Below, in pieces: positions 1 through 9,900 of a stretch of 55,754 nucleotides of DNA. The stretch is from Porphyra umbilicalis (taxonomy: Eukaryota > Rhodophyta > Bangiophyceae > Bangiales > Bangiaceae). Position 1 is the stretch's first letter. Each line of letters begins with the position of its first letter. The DNA is taken from NCBI GenBank assembly GCA_002049455.2, contig KV919175.1, positions 1-55,754 of the forward strand. The letters run 5' to 3'. The notes beneath the pieces are model-generated. The model worked only from the letters and a program-made list of their open reading frames with translations. It had not been told where the DNA came from and searched no databases. The translations under genes were made by a program, and so were the position numbers.

Positions 1-1500
1 GAGGAGCGCGTGGCGGACCAGCGCAAGCTGACCAGCGCCATCGCCGCGCTCCCCCCATCCGCGCTGCAGACGCAGCTGCTGCTGCTGCGCCTGTGCGCCG
101 GCCCCCGGGCCAACTACTGGCTCCGGGGGCTACCGCTCGAGGCGGGCGCGCGGCTGGCGGCGGCGGTGGACGCGGACGCGGCAGGGGCGCTGCGGCGCCT
201 CCTGACCGACGCCCGCGACGCCCCCGGCGTCGTCGCGGAGCTGCTGGCCCGGGCGGCGCTGCCGCCGGCGATGGGGGGGCTGGGGATTGGGGGGCGTTCG
301 CGGGTGGTGGCGCCGGCCGCCCTTGCGTCCTGGACGGACGCGTTGCGGGCGGGGGTGGCGTACTCCCCCGCCTTCGCGCGCTCGGCGGGTGGCTGCGCGA
401 GCGGTCGGCGGGGGAGGGCGGGGGGGCGGAGGGCTCGCCCCCCCTGCGTCATCGGCTGTTTTGCCGGTGACGTCGGGGGGCGTGGGGGTTGCCGCCCCTC
501 GCGCCCTCCCTCGCCCTCGACTGTCGGACGTTGCGGCCACTGCTTCCGCGGCTGCCCGGGGGGTGCGCGGGGTGGCCTCGCCGCGGGCTCGCCCGCACTT
601 GGGGGTGGCCCCACCCCCCGCGCCCGACGTCGGCCGCGCGCCGCCGCCCCTGGCCCCTCCACGGGGTGCGCCGCGCTGGCTGCCGCGGGCTTTTCGTTTG
701 CGGGGGGCGTCATTTTCATGACGCCCCCCGCCATCGCCGGGGATTCCGCGTGCCGGCGCCGCCGCACCTGCGGCCGCGGCGGGTGCCCAGCGCCGTCCAG
801 CTGCCCCCCCTCCCGCACCGCGCCACGCTGTGGCTTCCCTCCCCTCCTTGCCACCATCCCGGGCGCCTGCGGTGGGGGGACCGAGCGGGGTGGCACCGGT
901 GGTGTGGCTGGGGCTCGACGACGTCCCGTCGTCGTTGCCCCAGCCTCCCTGACCCCCCCCCGCCCGCGCACCCCCCCTCCCCCCCCCCCCCCCCCTCATC
1001 CTGCGCGGGCGCCTACGCCCGAGGAGGTCGCCCTGCGGGGGACCTCCTCAGCCTCCGCGACGCGGTGGCTGCCGCCTTTGTGGCCCCTGCCACGGGGGTG
1101 CTGTGGGTGCCCCCGTCGCGCCTCCGCCGCCCCGCCTCGCGTTCTGCCGGCCCCGGCGTCGGTCCGGCGGACGCGCTGGCAGGCGGGTCGCCCGCCCCCC
1201 CCCCCCCCCACCCTGCGGCGCCGCGGCGACTTCTTCTCGCCCGGCCACCGGCCAACACTGCCCGGCGCCGCCGGTCGCCCCCTCCTGGGGCGACCTGTTG
1301 GGGGGGGGGACGGGGTGCTCCGCGCCCAGCGGGACCTGTCGGTCCCGGTGCACGCCGCGGCCCGCGCGCGGCTTTATGAGGACCTTTCTCTGAGCCGGCG
1401 CGCGTTGATGCGGCGTGCCACGGCCACGGCGCGGCCGCCTGGCTCTCGGCCCTGCCCACCCCCGGGGTGACGGCCACCGCCATCACTGGCGCGGCCATGC
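1..1500 (+). pseudogene. Non-LTR retrotransposon copy 1: RT thumb region and decayed GC-rich stretch
   Basis: The first ~390 bases read in one frame as the region following the RT palm: a run of small and leucine residues, a Cys-Ala-Gly-Pro-Arg-x-Asn-Tyr-Trp-Leu-Arg segment (about 90-130), then an Ala/Leu helix and an Ala-Met-Gly-Gly-Leu-Gly-Ile-Gly-Gly motif (about 262-295) leading to Ala-x-x-Ala-Leu-Ala-Ser-Trp. This order is typical of non-LTR RTs of algae, oomycetes and plants. The same segment recurs at 3690-3950, where it follows a recognisable palm. The copy is cut by the window start. From ~390 to 1430 no frame keeps family similarity and the DNA is G/C homopolymer-rich, so I treat it as decayed coding or spacer. 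An Ala-Trp-Leu-Ser-Ala-Leu-Pro-Thr segment near 1436-1460 resumes the family pattern. Confidence 0.6.
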
Positions 1501-1512
1501 CGCGGCGGCGCG

Positions 1513-2199
1513 ATGTGGCTGGGCGCGCCGGCCTACGCAGGCCTGGCGGACCGCGTCTGCACTTGCAGGGCGGGCCTGGACGCCGCAGGTACCCACTTTT
1601 ATGGGACCTGCGACGTCCAGCGCGGCCGCCACATGCGGCTCCACAATCACGTGGTGCTGCTGTTGGCGGCCGCGCTGCGGCTGGCTGGGGGGTGGGGGGA
1701 GGTGGAGGTAGAACGGGGGTTGGACGGGGTCCGGGACCGGCTGCGGCCGGACCTGGTCGCCACCCGGGCGGTGACGGGGGTACGGACGTGGGGGGACGTG
1801 TCCTTTGCGTCCCCCTTCGCCCGCCCCTTCCCCGACCGGTTGGCGGGGGAGCCCCTGCGGGCTGTGGCCGCGGAGGCGCGGGAGGCGTGGAAGGTGGGGA
1901 AGTACACCCCCGCCCTCTTCGCCTCCACGCCGCCGCACGCTTTCATCCCCGTGGTTTGGGAGGTCTGTGGGCGGGTTGGGCCCAAGACTGCCGCTTTTCT
2001 GAGGGATGCTTTGGGTTCTCCGGGCGGATCAACCGCCCGGCAATCGTTCCTAACGGCTGTGTCGGTGGCGGTCTGGCGCTCTAACGCGCGGGCCGCCGCT
2101 GACGGGATCAACGCGAGTTTTGTGACGGAGGACCCGCCCGGGTTGGGGGCGGAGGGGCTTTCGGGCCCTAGTGGGAATTCTGTGACGGTCGGTGACTAA
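1513..2199 (+). pseudogene. Non-LTR retrotransposon copy 1: C-terminal zinc-binding and endonuclease-like domain
   Basis: An open frame of 228 residues ends at TAA 2197-2199. Near residues 16-33 lies a Cys-x-Cys-x9-His-x4-Cys cluster, followed by an Arg-His and an Asn-His, then a hydrophobic helix. About 30 residues later come Arg-Leu-Arg-Pro-Asp-Leu-Val and a Gly-Asp-Val-Ser-Phe strand. That layout (CxC...HxxxxC, then PD...(D/E) strands) is the C-terminal part of non-LTR elements with a restriction-like endonuclease rather than an APE endonuclease. The frame is offset from the preceding RT segment, so the copy is frameshifted. The stop lies about 40 bases before a tRNA-like 3' half, which suggests a target site. 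Family assignment is by pattern; the active-site lysine is not assigned. Confidence 0.6.
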
Positions 2200-2239
2200 G
2201 GGGGGCCACCTCCCTCGAATTCAGTCAGGGGAGTGAAAA

Positions 2240-2290
2240 CTCTCGTGCTAATAAACACCGAAGCTAAGGGTTCGAGCCCCTTCTCCGTTA
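2240..2290 (+). tRNA. 3' half of a tRNA-Ile(AAU)-like sequence
   Basis: The loop CTAATAA at 2248-2254 has the anticodon AAT flanked by GTG and CACC, as in eukaryotic tRNA-Ile(AAU). A perfect T arm follows: AAGGG (2266-2270), TTCGAGC (2271-2277), CCCTT (2278-2282). Then come a 7-base acceptor 3' strand CTCCGTT and discriminator A at 2290. No matching 5' acceptor strand (AACGGAG) is present upstream and the anticodon stem pairs poorly, so this is not a complete gene. The 3' end of the retrotransposon ORF sits just upstream, which is what an insertion into a tRNA gene would leave. Confidence 0.5.
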
Positions 2291-2370
2291 CAGTGGTTCG
2301 TTTTTCGCCGTTTTTTTGGGTGTGGGGTGGTAGGGGGGGTGTTGGGTCACCCCCCCATCGCTTTTGTTTC

Positions 2371-3200
2371 ATGGCGGGGGGTGGTTTTGGGCCCGATCGG
2401 GCCCGGGTCGCGGCTGTAGCGGGGGTGGTGGTGTCGATGGTCGACGCGGCGGCGGGCTACCGCGGAAGGGTAGCCTGCTTTGAATTGTTGGGTTTGGTAT
2501 TGGCCGAAATCTCGGCCAATGGGGTGGCCGTGTTAGCGGGGCCGGACGTAGATAGCGCGGTTACGGGCGTAACCGTGCCCGTCTTGCCGGCGCCGCTTCG
2601 GGTTAGGGGGGGGGGGCACCTTCCTCCTCCCCCGACACGGGGGTTCCCGTCGGCGCCGGGGGGGGGACCCCCGCGCCACGACGGGGGGGTGTCCCCCGCG
2701 TCTTCCTGCCGCGGGCGGTGTCTCGGCGGCCGGCGGTGCCGGCGCGGCCGCGGTCGCGGTGCCTTCTGCGGCGGTTCCTGGGCGGGGCGCGGCGCGCGTT
2801 TCGGTCGCTGGCGGCTGCCTGGTGCCCCCCCCCCCCGGTTTTGGACCTGGGGCGGGCGGGGCGGTCCCTTCCCCCCCCTCGGCGGTGTCGGCGGGGGGGG
2901 GAGCTGTCTCCCCCACTGGGGCGGGCGGCGGTCGGCCAGCCGGCCGCCGCCCCAACGTTTGTCCCGGTTGGCGATCTTCCTGGCGGTCAACGCGGCGGTG
3001 CTCTTACTTCTGGCGGCCAAGGACACGGCGGCGCTCGCCCTCAGCACGGTCAAGACGGTGGGCAAGTCGGCGGCCAAGGTCGTGTCGGGGAGGGTGCGGG
3101 TGGTGTCGGTGCGGGTAGTGGCGGCGGGGGTGCTGTCGGTGGGGGTGCGGCGGGGGGTGCCGGTGTTGTTTCTGCGTCGGCGGGGGTTGCGCCTCCCATT
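2371..3200 (+). pseudogene. Possible N-terminal part of a second non-LTR element
   Basis: Immediately after the tRNA-like half, a frame opens with ATG at 2371 and runs through low-complexity Gly/Pro/Arg sequence towards the RT palm of copy 2. The first ~75 residues (to ~2610) look protein-like, with several valine/alanine-rich hydrophobic stretches. The rest is driven by G and C runs that keep several frames open. I cannot assign a domain. The order (3' end of copy 1, tRNA half, this ORF, RT of copy 2) would fit two head-to-tail insertions at one site. That is inference. Confidence 0.3.
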
Positions 3201-3960
3201 GCCGCATCTGCTCCCCCTGCAGGGGGGGCTACCGCAATGCGTTCAACCTCATTTCCCGCACCGCCGCCGCCGCGGTGCTGGGCGCCGCCCTCCCCGCGTT
3301 GACCCCCTACCTGTGCTGGGTGTACGGGGGGGACACGGGGGGGGCCACTCCGAGCGTCTACGGCTGGGCGGCGGCGGGGGACGAGGGGGGGGGGCTGTGT
3401 GCGCCGTAGGGGCGGGGTGTGCGGGGGTCTGTGTCCCGCGTGGGGGGGGGGGGGGGTGCGGCAACGGCGGGTGGCGCGCTGCCTGCGCCGCCGCCTCGCC
3501 GCCACGTGCTGCGGGCCGAGCGAGGCGCCCATAAAGGGGACCCCCTCGGCCCTCTTCTGCACGCCGCCGCGCTGTGGTTGGTGCTCCGCCGGCTATCGGC
3601 GGAGCACCCCACGCTGCTTGTCCGCGCCTACCACGACGATGTCGTCGTGGTGGGCGCGGTTCCGGAGCTGCGCACGCTCTTGGCGGGCCCGTGCGCCAAT
3701 TACTGGCTGCGGGCCGTGCCGCTCGAGGCGGGCGCTGAGCTCGCCTCAGCGGTGGACCGCGACGCGGGGGACGTCCTCGCGCGTCTTTTATGGGACGCGC
3801 GGGACCCCTCGTCGGTGCGGTCCGCGCTGCTCGCGCGCGCGGCGCTCCTCCACGCGATGGGGGGGCTGGGCATAGGCGGGCGGACGCGAGTGGCGGCGCC
3901 TACCGCCCTCGCGTATGCACTGACGCGCTGCGCGCGGGGGTGTCATACTCCCTTACTGGT
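3200..3960 (+). pseudogene. Non-LTR retrotransposon copy 2: reverse transcriptase palm and thumb, broken
   Basis: RT motifs appear in order but in different frames. Gly-Tyr-Arg-Asn-Ala-Phe-Asn at 3227-3247 is motif A, where Asp is expected at the first position but Gly (GGC) is present. A Cys-Trp-x-Tyr-Gly segment lies near 3312-3330. Gly-Ala-His-Lys-Gly-Asp-Pro-Leu-Gly-Pro-Leu-Leu at about 3520-3560 is motif B. Tyr-His-Asp-Asp at 3629-3640 is the YxDD catalytic box. The thumb-like segment at 3690-3950 parallels positions 90-350 of copy 1. A stop and frame change lie between motifs A and B, and homology ends abruptly near 3955. This is a truncated dead copy. Confidence 0.65.
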
Positions 3961-4404
3961 TGTAATAATGACTAGAACACACTGTATGGCTCCAGCGCCA
4001 GTTAAGGAGCACAGCGCAGTGTCATGCCCGCCTTCTTCCTCGCACCCCCATGCCCCCCACGCCCGCCCACCCCCCCGGCGCACTCCAGCTGTGAATCCGC
4101 TTCTCAGGTACCTTTTTGCTGCCGCATCTGTAGCTCGCGCAGTGGCTCTGGCCGTGTCCTTGGACGCCTCCACCAACGCTCCTGCTGCCGCCGTCGCAGG
4201 GCGGGCGTGCCTGTACGCGGGCACGGAGCCGACGGCTGCCACTTGCTGGCTGGCATCCTGGTCGTAGCGTTGTCGGCTAGGCGAAGCCGCCGCCGCTGGC
4301 GCTTCAAGTGTCCCGGGCTGTCGTGCTCGGTGACGCTGGGTTCCCCCGTACACGTGAGACGGCTGCGGCTTGCCCTGATTTGTGCTCTGCCGTTGCGCCT
4401 GGGG
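3961..4404. other. Spacer between retrotransposon remnant and Crinkler-like gene
   Basis: Copy-2 homology stops near 3955, and nothing coding is convincing until the ATG at 4405. One frame (3419-4267) runs on from the RT but loses family similarity here. No RNA gene or clear promoter box was recognised. Confidence 0.4.
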
Positions 4405-5560
4405 ATGGCGTCACCAAAGCGGCCGCGCGTGGGGGAGCCTGGGACCATGGCATCAGCAGGGGGCTACGTGCGTGGTGATGCTGGGGGCATCTCGGGCCGC
4501 CACGAGGCACCGGCTGATGCGAGCGGAGCTGGGGAGCCGGCAAGCCGTGGTTAGCCTGTCCCAAACCCAACCGGGCCTCGCGTTGGACCTTTGTCGTCAG
4601 GCGGCGGGGGGGGGAGGTCGTCGGCATCTACTTGAGACCAGTCGGACACGGCGGCGCTCTCGCTAGGGGAGCTACTCCCGCACTTGGCGAAGTACCAGCA
4701 GCGCTTGCTGTATCTGTCGAGAGATACGGACGAGCAAGTCGTTGCTGCCGCGGTGCCGAAGCGGAGCTTGCTGAAGCAGAAGATCAAGGAGCTGAAGAAG
4801 CATGTCACTCCGGCTCTGCCTCAGGAGCTCGGCCCTCTATTTGCCCGCAAGGCGGCGCTCTACCTCTCCGTCCGCGACCGTGTCGCCGTTCTTGGCCAGC
4901 GACTCCTCCCCGATCCCGCTCGGGAGAGCATCCGCGACGTTGTACTCGATCGGGAGCAGGTGCGTTTCGCTGTGCGGCCGCTGTACGAGACCCGCTTGAA
5001 TGCGCGTGGCTTTGGCGCAATTGTTGGCTTTCCTGGGATGGGCAAGACCTATCTGCTACGGCTGCTTCTCGAGTCCCAAGTTGCCCCCACCCCGGCGCTC
5101 GTGGCGGACGCGGAAGTGGAGTCCTGGTGGCGGTCTCTGCCCGTGCTTGTCATCTCTTTCAAAGGTGTCACGCCGGCGTCGTCTGAGGACCTGGCGCTCG
5201 CGGAGTTTGACAGTAAGGTACCAGCGGTGGTGCGACTCTTGCACAGCGAGATGATGCGGATCGACGGCTCACCGGACTTCTCGGCCTTTGGTGCGGCTGT
5301 GCTGGAGCGCCTTGAGTTAGGCGAGTTGACTGTGAGCGTCTTGCTCCATCTCTCAAGCTATGTGCTGCTGACGCGGTGCCGGCGGCGGATGGATTCGATG
5401 AAGGATTTTGTCGCGATCCTGCTCGCCGACGAGCTGGTGCAGCTGTCGCGGGTGCCGCTGCCGAGCCCGTTGCGTCGTCGTCGCCTGCGGCGCCGCCCCC
5501 CTGGCCGCACATCACCAACGCCAGCGTGGTCATCCTCCAGGGGACCTTCGTCCCCACCTG
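4405..5560 (+). pseudogene. Crinkler/RHS-like P-loop NTPase, 5' part
   Basis: The proposed exon 1 starts at ATG 4405 with a basic Lys-Arg-Pro-Arg cluster (NLS-like). A GT-AG intron at about 4550-4636 would join it in frame to the main segment. From 4642 the frame gives a charged helix (Lys-Lys-x-Lys-x-Leu-Lys-Lys near 4770-4800), then Walker A Gly-Phe-Pro-Gly-Met-Gly-Lys-Thr at 5026-5049, and a hydrophobic strand ending Ala-Asp-Glu (Walker B, Asp at 5428). Crinkler-RHS proteins pair this kind of NTPase with a C-terminal REase-fold nuclease, and such a nuclease lies beyond the copia insertion. After ~5450 the reading frame changes and a TGA ends one frame at 5561, so the gene is frameshifted or has unrecognised introns. 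The family call rests on domain pairing, not a database match. Confidence 0.5.
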
Positions 5561-5599
5561 ACGCGCGCGGGTCGCCGCCGGCCTTTGCGTCGTCGGAGC

Positions 5600-6354
5600 C
5601 GATGCCGGGCGTTGGTGGGCCGTCGGCACTCCCATTCGACCCGGCCCCCGTGACGCTTGGGGCGGAGGTGACGCGCAGCGCGCTGTGCGCCTTCGCACAA
5701 ACTCACCGCCTGCGCCTGTGGGTAGGCTCGCTCTCAGAAGGGTTCATCAAGCGGCAGTGGCGACGCCGTCTGGGTCTGTCCCCGTGCGCATTGGCGTTCT
5801 GCAGCTCGTGGAGGACGTCCGCGTGGCCAGTGCGGTGGGTCGCGCGCTCGTCACGCGTCGCAGGGGCTTCCAGGTGACGTCCCGGTCGGGCGCGGCTAGC
5901 GTATTGCCCACCGAGGTGATTGGGGTGTGCCTGGGCGTCCTGGCTGGTGGCCACCCGCGGGCCGCGGAGGTCCTCATTAAGTCGATCGAGGCGAGCCGCC
6001 ACGGCGAGCCGTTCCTCGGCAACTTCCTCTCTAAGCTGGACCCGGACCTGGCGGCGTCCAGCATCGACATCCTGTGTGCTCACCCGGTTGTCGTTGCCGT
6101 AGGGCTGCTGGGGTACGAAGCGGATCCGGAGCGTTCCGCATGTGGTGACATGCTCTGGGATCAAGTGTACGCTCATGGGGCGCTGACGCGGGGTGTGCTT
6201 CACCGCGCTTACGGGCGCACCACGAGGTCCGCGTCGCGGTCCAGCGCAGACGACAGACCAACCTACAGCATCCGTTTGAACGTGGCCTTCCTTTTAGAGG
6301 CCCTCAAGCGAAAGGCCTCGTCGTCGGGGGTTGGCCCTGCGGTGGACGTGCTAC
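5600..6354 (+). pseudogene. Crinkler/RHS-like gene, middle part up to the copia insertion
   Basis: Protein-like sequence continues first in the Walker frame (about 5602-5760, including a hydrophobic Leu-Trp-Val-Gly-Ser strand) and then, after a frame change near 5760, in the frame running to 6354. This second frame contains helical segments rich in Leu/Ala/Arg and no recognisable catalytic motif. It is interrupted after position 6354 by the 5' LTR. Joining 6354 to 12019, so that one target-duplication copy is removed, keeps this frame open into the nuclease part. The locus was therefore one gene before insertion. Confidence 0.5.
6350..6354. repeat. Target-site duplication of copia element 1, left copy
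   Basis: GCTAC directly before the 5' LTR, repeated at 12014-12018 directly after the 3' LTR. Confidence 0.9.
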
Positions 6355-6776
6355 TGTTGAGCTCTGCTCGGGAATTCCATTGGAGCTATACTTACACGGG
6401 GGCTCTTGGTGACTCAAGCTCGTGTACTTGTTGGCATTCCATTGTGTATGACTTGTACTTGTTTGTACTTGATTTGTGTATCTCTTGGTGAGCTCCCCCC
6501 TTCTCGTGGTGAGCTCGGGGGGGGATTGTGCGTGGCGTGGTGACTGGATTGTGCGGCGGTGGGCGGCTTACCACCGGGGAGGCGCATGCTCCGCTTTGGG
6601 AGGTGCGCCGCAGGCCCTGCACACGCGGAGAGTGGAAGTGCCTGGGGGAGCACTGAGAGAGGGTCGTCTCTGGGACTGGCAGAGGGGTCGCCTGGGGTAT
6701 ATCAGGCGGTCCTAGTGGGCCCACAGCCGCCATCCAAGTAAACCAACGCATCCACCTATCTACCTCTCGCTTCACA
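6355..6776 (+). repeat. 5' LTR of copia element 1
   Basis: 422 bp starting TGTTGAGCTC and ending TTCACA. GTATATC at about 6698-6704 is a candidate TATA box. Two GAGCTC-C/G-run segments near 6489-6527 form an imperfect inverted pair. Matches 11592-12013. Confidence 0.93.
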
Positions 6777-6791
6777 GGTCATGGGCCCAGC
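6777..6791 (+). promoter_or_regulatory. Primer-binding site, copia element 1 (half-tRNA iMet type)
   Basis: GGTCATGGGCCCAGC directly follows the LTR. It complements the anticodon stem-loop of eukaryotic initiator tRNA-Met (GCTGGGCCCATAACC) with one mismatch, and not the tRNA 3' end. This is the arrangement of elements primed by an internally cleaved tRNA-iMet, such as Drosophila copia and Ty5. Element 2 has the same site with a perfect core. Confidence 0.7.
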
Positions 6792-6933
6792 TGTCGCTGG
6801 TGGTCATCGTCGTCTTCCCTGCGGTCGCTGGTCGGACGACGTTGCTCGGGTTGCGGTGTGTTCCGGCGTCGCGCGGGCCGATACCGCCTTCGACGTCGTC
6901 AGTGCGGTGCTTGGTTGCGCCGCTGTCGTCAAC

Positions 6934-9900
6934 ATGTCGGACTACGGCCGCCTTAGCGGCCCACGGTTCGCGCAGCTGGACGACGATTACAAGGTTTGGG
7001 CGGCGTACCAGCGTGCGCAGCTCAAGAAAGAGAAGCTGTGGACGGCCGTCGTGACGGACCGCCCTGCTTCTGGTTCGGACGACAAGAAGTCCGACCCGGT
7101 GGTCGAAGCGTGGGACGCCATGAACGAGGCGGCGCTGGCGACCATCCAGATGTCGGTCAAGCCCGTGCATCTCAACACGGTCACGTCGGTTGACACGGCC
7201 AAGGAGGCGTGGGACGCGCTCAAGGTCATGTTCGAGGCACGTGACAATGCGCAGCTGCTGCGGCTCATGGACGAGCTGAGCAGCCTGAAGAAGGGCGACG
7301 ACGAAAACATCATCAAGTTTGCGTCGCGCGCCAAGATGATCCGGGACGAGCTTGCCATGCTCGGAAACCCGGTGGACGACAACACGCTCGCACTGCGTGT
7401 CTTGTCGGGGCTTCCGTCAGAGTACGGGATGCTCAGGACGGTCTTGGAGAACAAGGACACCAAGCTCGTCATGTCGGACGTTACGGCTAAGCTGCTGCAA
7501 GTGGAGCAGCGGAGCATTACCGTCGCCGCGTCGAAGCCTTCTGGCAGTGTCAAGTCACAAGCTTTTGCTGCAGCGGCGCACAAGAAGTCGTTTGACAAGA
7601 AGTCGGTCGTGTGCTTCTACTGCAACAAGAAAGGGCACATGCAGCGCGACTGCTACAAGAAGAAGGCGGATGAGGCCAAGGGCAAGGGCAAGCCCGGCGG
7701 TGGTGGTCGTGAAGGCGGCCAAGGCGGCGGGCCCCACGCGGGTGCCGCTCTGGCCTACACTGCTTCCACCGGCAATGCCGGGAGCAGCAAGGCTCACGGG
7801 AGCACACGCGGGTTGTCAACCTGGGTGCTCGACTCTGGCGCAACCAACCACATGGCCGCCGGGCATAAGGGCTTCACCGTCCGGACGGCGGGAAGCGGGG
7901 CCGAGGTCACCTTGGCCAACGGCGATAAGGTGCCCATCAAGGGGCACGGCCACGTCTCCATGGACGTTGGCAAAGGAAACACCAAGACGCGCATGGTGCT
8001 CGGGGAGGCTATGCTCGTTCCGGACCTGACTAGCAACCTGCTGTCGGTTCGAGCAGTCGACCGCAATCGAGGTGCGGTGGTGTTTGTCGACAACGCCTGC
8101 TACATTCTTAGCGACGGGGATGCTGTACGCTTGAGCGGGGTGCTCGACAAGGCGTCGGTGGTCGGCAAGGTGAACGACCTGGAGCAGTATGTGCTCAAGG
8201 TGACGCCGGTCCAGGCGTCGGCTAACGCGGCATCCACGCGCATAGCCGGGGAGGCGGAGCTGTGGCACCGTCGTTTCAACCACTTGGGGTTAGAGAACCT
8301 CGAGCGGGCGGCCACAATGGTCGACGGCATGCCGTCGTCAGTGGCAGACGCCAAGCGCGTCATTGGCACTGTGTGTGTGCCGTGTGTGGACGGCAAGATG
8401 GTTCAGGCGCCGAGCCCCCGCTCATCTACAGCGACGACCAAGTGCGAGCTGGTGCACACCGACATTGGTGGCCCACTCACGGAGTCGCTGGGTGGTTCCA
8501 TCTACTTTATGACGGCGCTGGAGGACTCCACGGGGTTCATCACGGCAACGCCTATCAAGACGAAAGGGATGGCACCGCAGGTTCTCAAGACGCGTATCAA
8601 GCAGCTTGAGACGCTGACGGGAGTCAAGGTCAAGCGCGTCCGTCATGACGGTGCCAAGGAGTACGTCACCAACGACCTCAAGGCATGGTACGAGGACAAG
8701 GGCATCACGTCGGAGAAGACAGCGCCGTACAAGTCACAGCAGAACGGCAACTCGGAGCGGGATAACCGCACGCTGATGGAGCGCGTGCGTGCTGCTCTGC
8801 TCGATGCCGGAGCGGAGGAAGAGCTGTGGGCTGAGGCGTTGGCCTCCGTCGTCCATGTGCTCAACCGGTCCCCCAAAGCGGGGCTGGACGTGACACCGCT
8901 GGAGGCTCTAACGGGTCGACGCCCCAACGTCGCGGGATTCCGCGTTTGGGGGAGTCGGGCGTGGGCGCTCAAGCCCAAGAAGCAGCAACGCAAGCTGGAG
9001 CCAAGGACCGACGTCGGCCGCTTTGTCGGCTACACGGTCGGTGGCAAGGCCTACCGCATCCTCGAGGACGAGACGAACCAAGTCTTTGAGCGTCGAGACG
9101 TGCTGATGGAGGAGAACCCGGCTAAGGTCGAGGCGTCGGCAGTCGGGTCAAGCGCTGGTCCCCGGCTGACTGCGGACTATGACGGCGACAAGGAGGACGC
9201 CACGGAAGGGGCAATGGACATGCTCGACGCTGAACGCGGGCGAGAGGACGAGTATGCCCCCGACGACACCTCCGACAGCGATGACGAAGGCAGTGCTCCC
9301 TCCCTTTCTGAAGATAGCGAGGAGGAAGACGATGGCGGCCCCGACGGCTCGATACCGGCGGTCGGTCAAGGACCTGCTACCTGTGACAGCGCCGCACCTG
9401 GGCCTCGTCGCTCGAAGCGAAAGCCAGCTCCCAAGGTAACATGGTGGGAGAAGGAACCCAAGGCGTACCTGGCAAGCGGTACCAAGTCCTCGGCTGAAGC
9501 GGGTTGCGACCTGCACAAGCCCCCTGTGAACGAGAAGGAGGCGCGTGCTTGTCCTGATTGGCCGCGGTGGAAGCAGGCCATCAAGGAAGAAGTGGCAGCA
9601 CACAAGAAGCTTGGCACCTGGTCCAAGATTAAGGTGAACAACAAGAAGCAAAAGGCCATCAAGACGCGATTCGTGTTCGACATCAAGCACGACGCGGAGG
9701 GCAAGATGACGCGCTACAAGGCCCGACTCGTGGCCCAAGGCTTCAACCAAGTGCCGGGGCCGGACTTTGACGAGACGTGGGCGCCGGTGCCCAACGCGGC
9801 TACCACACGGGCCCTCTTTGCTGTGGCCGCAGCCACGGGCTGGGAGGTTCACCATGTCGACGTCAAGACAGCCTTCCTCAACGCCAAAATGGACAAGGAG

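Noticed and set aside
114..999. Several overlapping ORFs of 280-490 codons on both strands in the first 1.5 kb
   Set aside because: Arg/Pro/Gly/Ala-rich translations of G/C runs. Only the segments with RT-family motifs were kept.
2200..2290. A complete tRNA-Ile gene
   Set aside because: Anticodon loop and T arm are good, but no 5' acceptor or D arm pairs with the 3' half.
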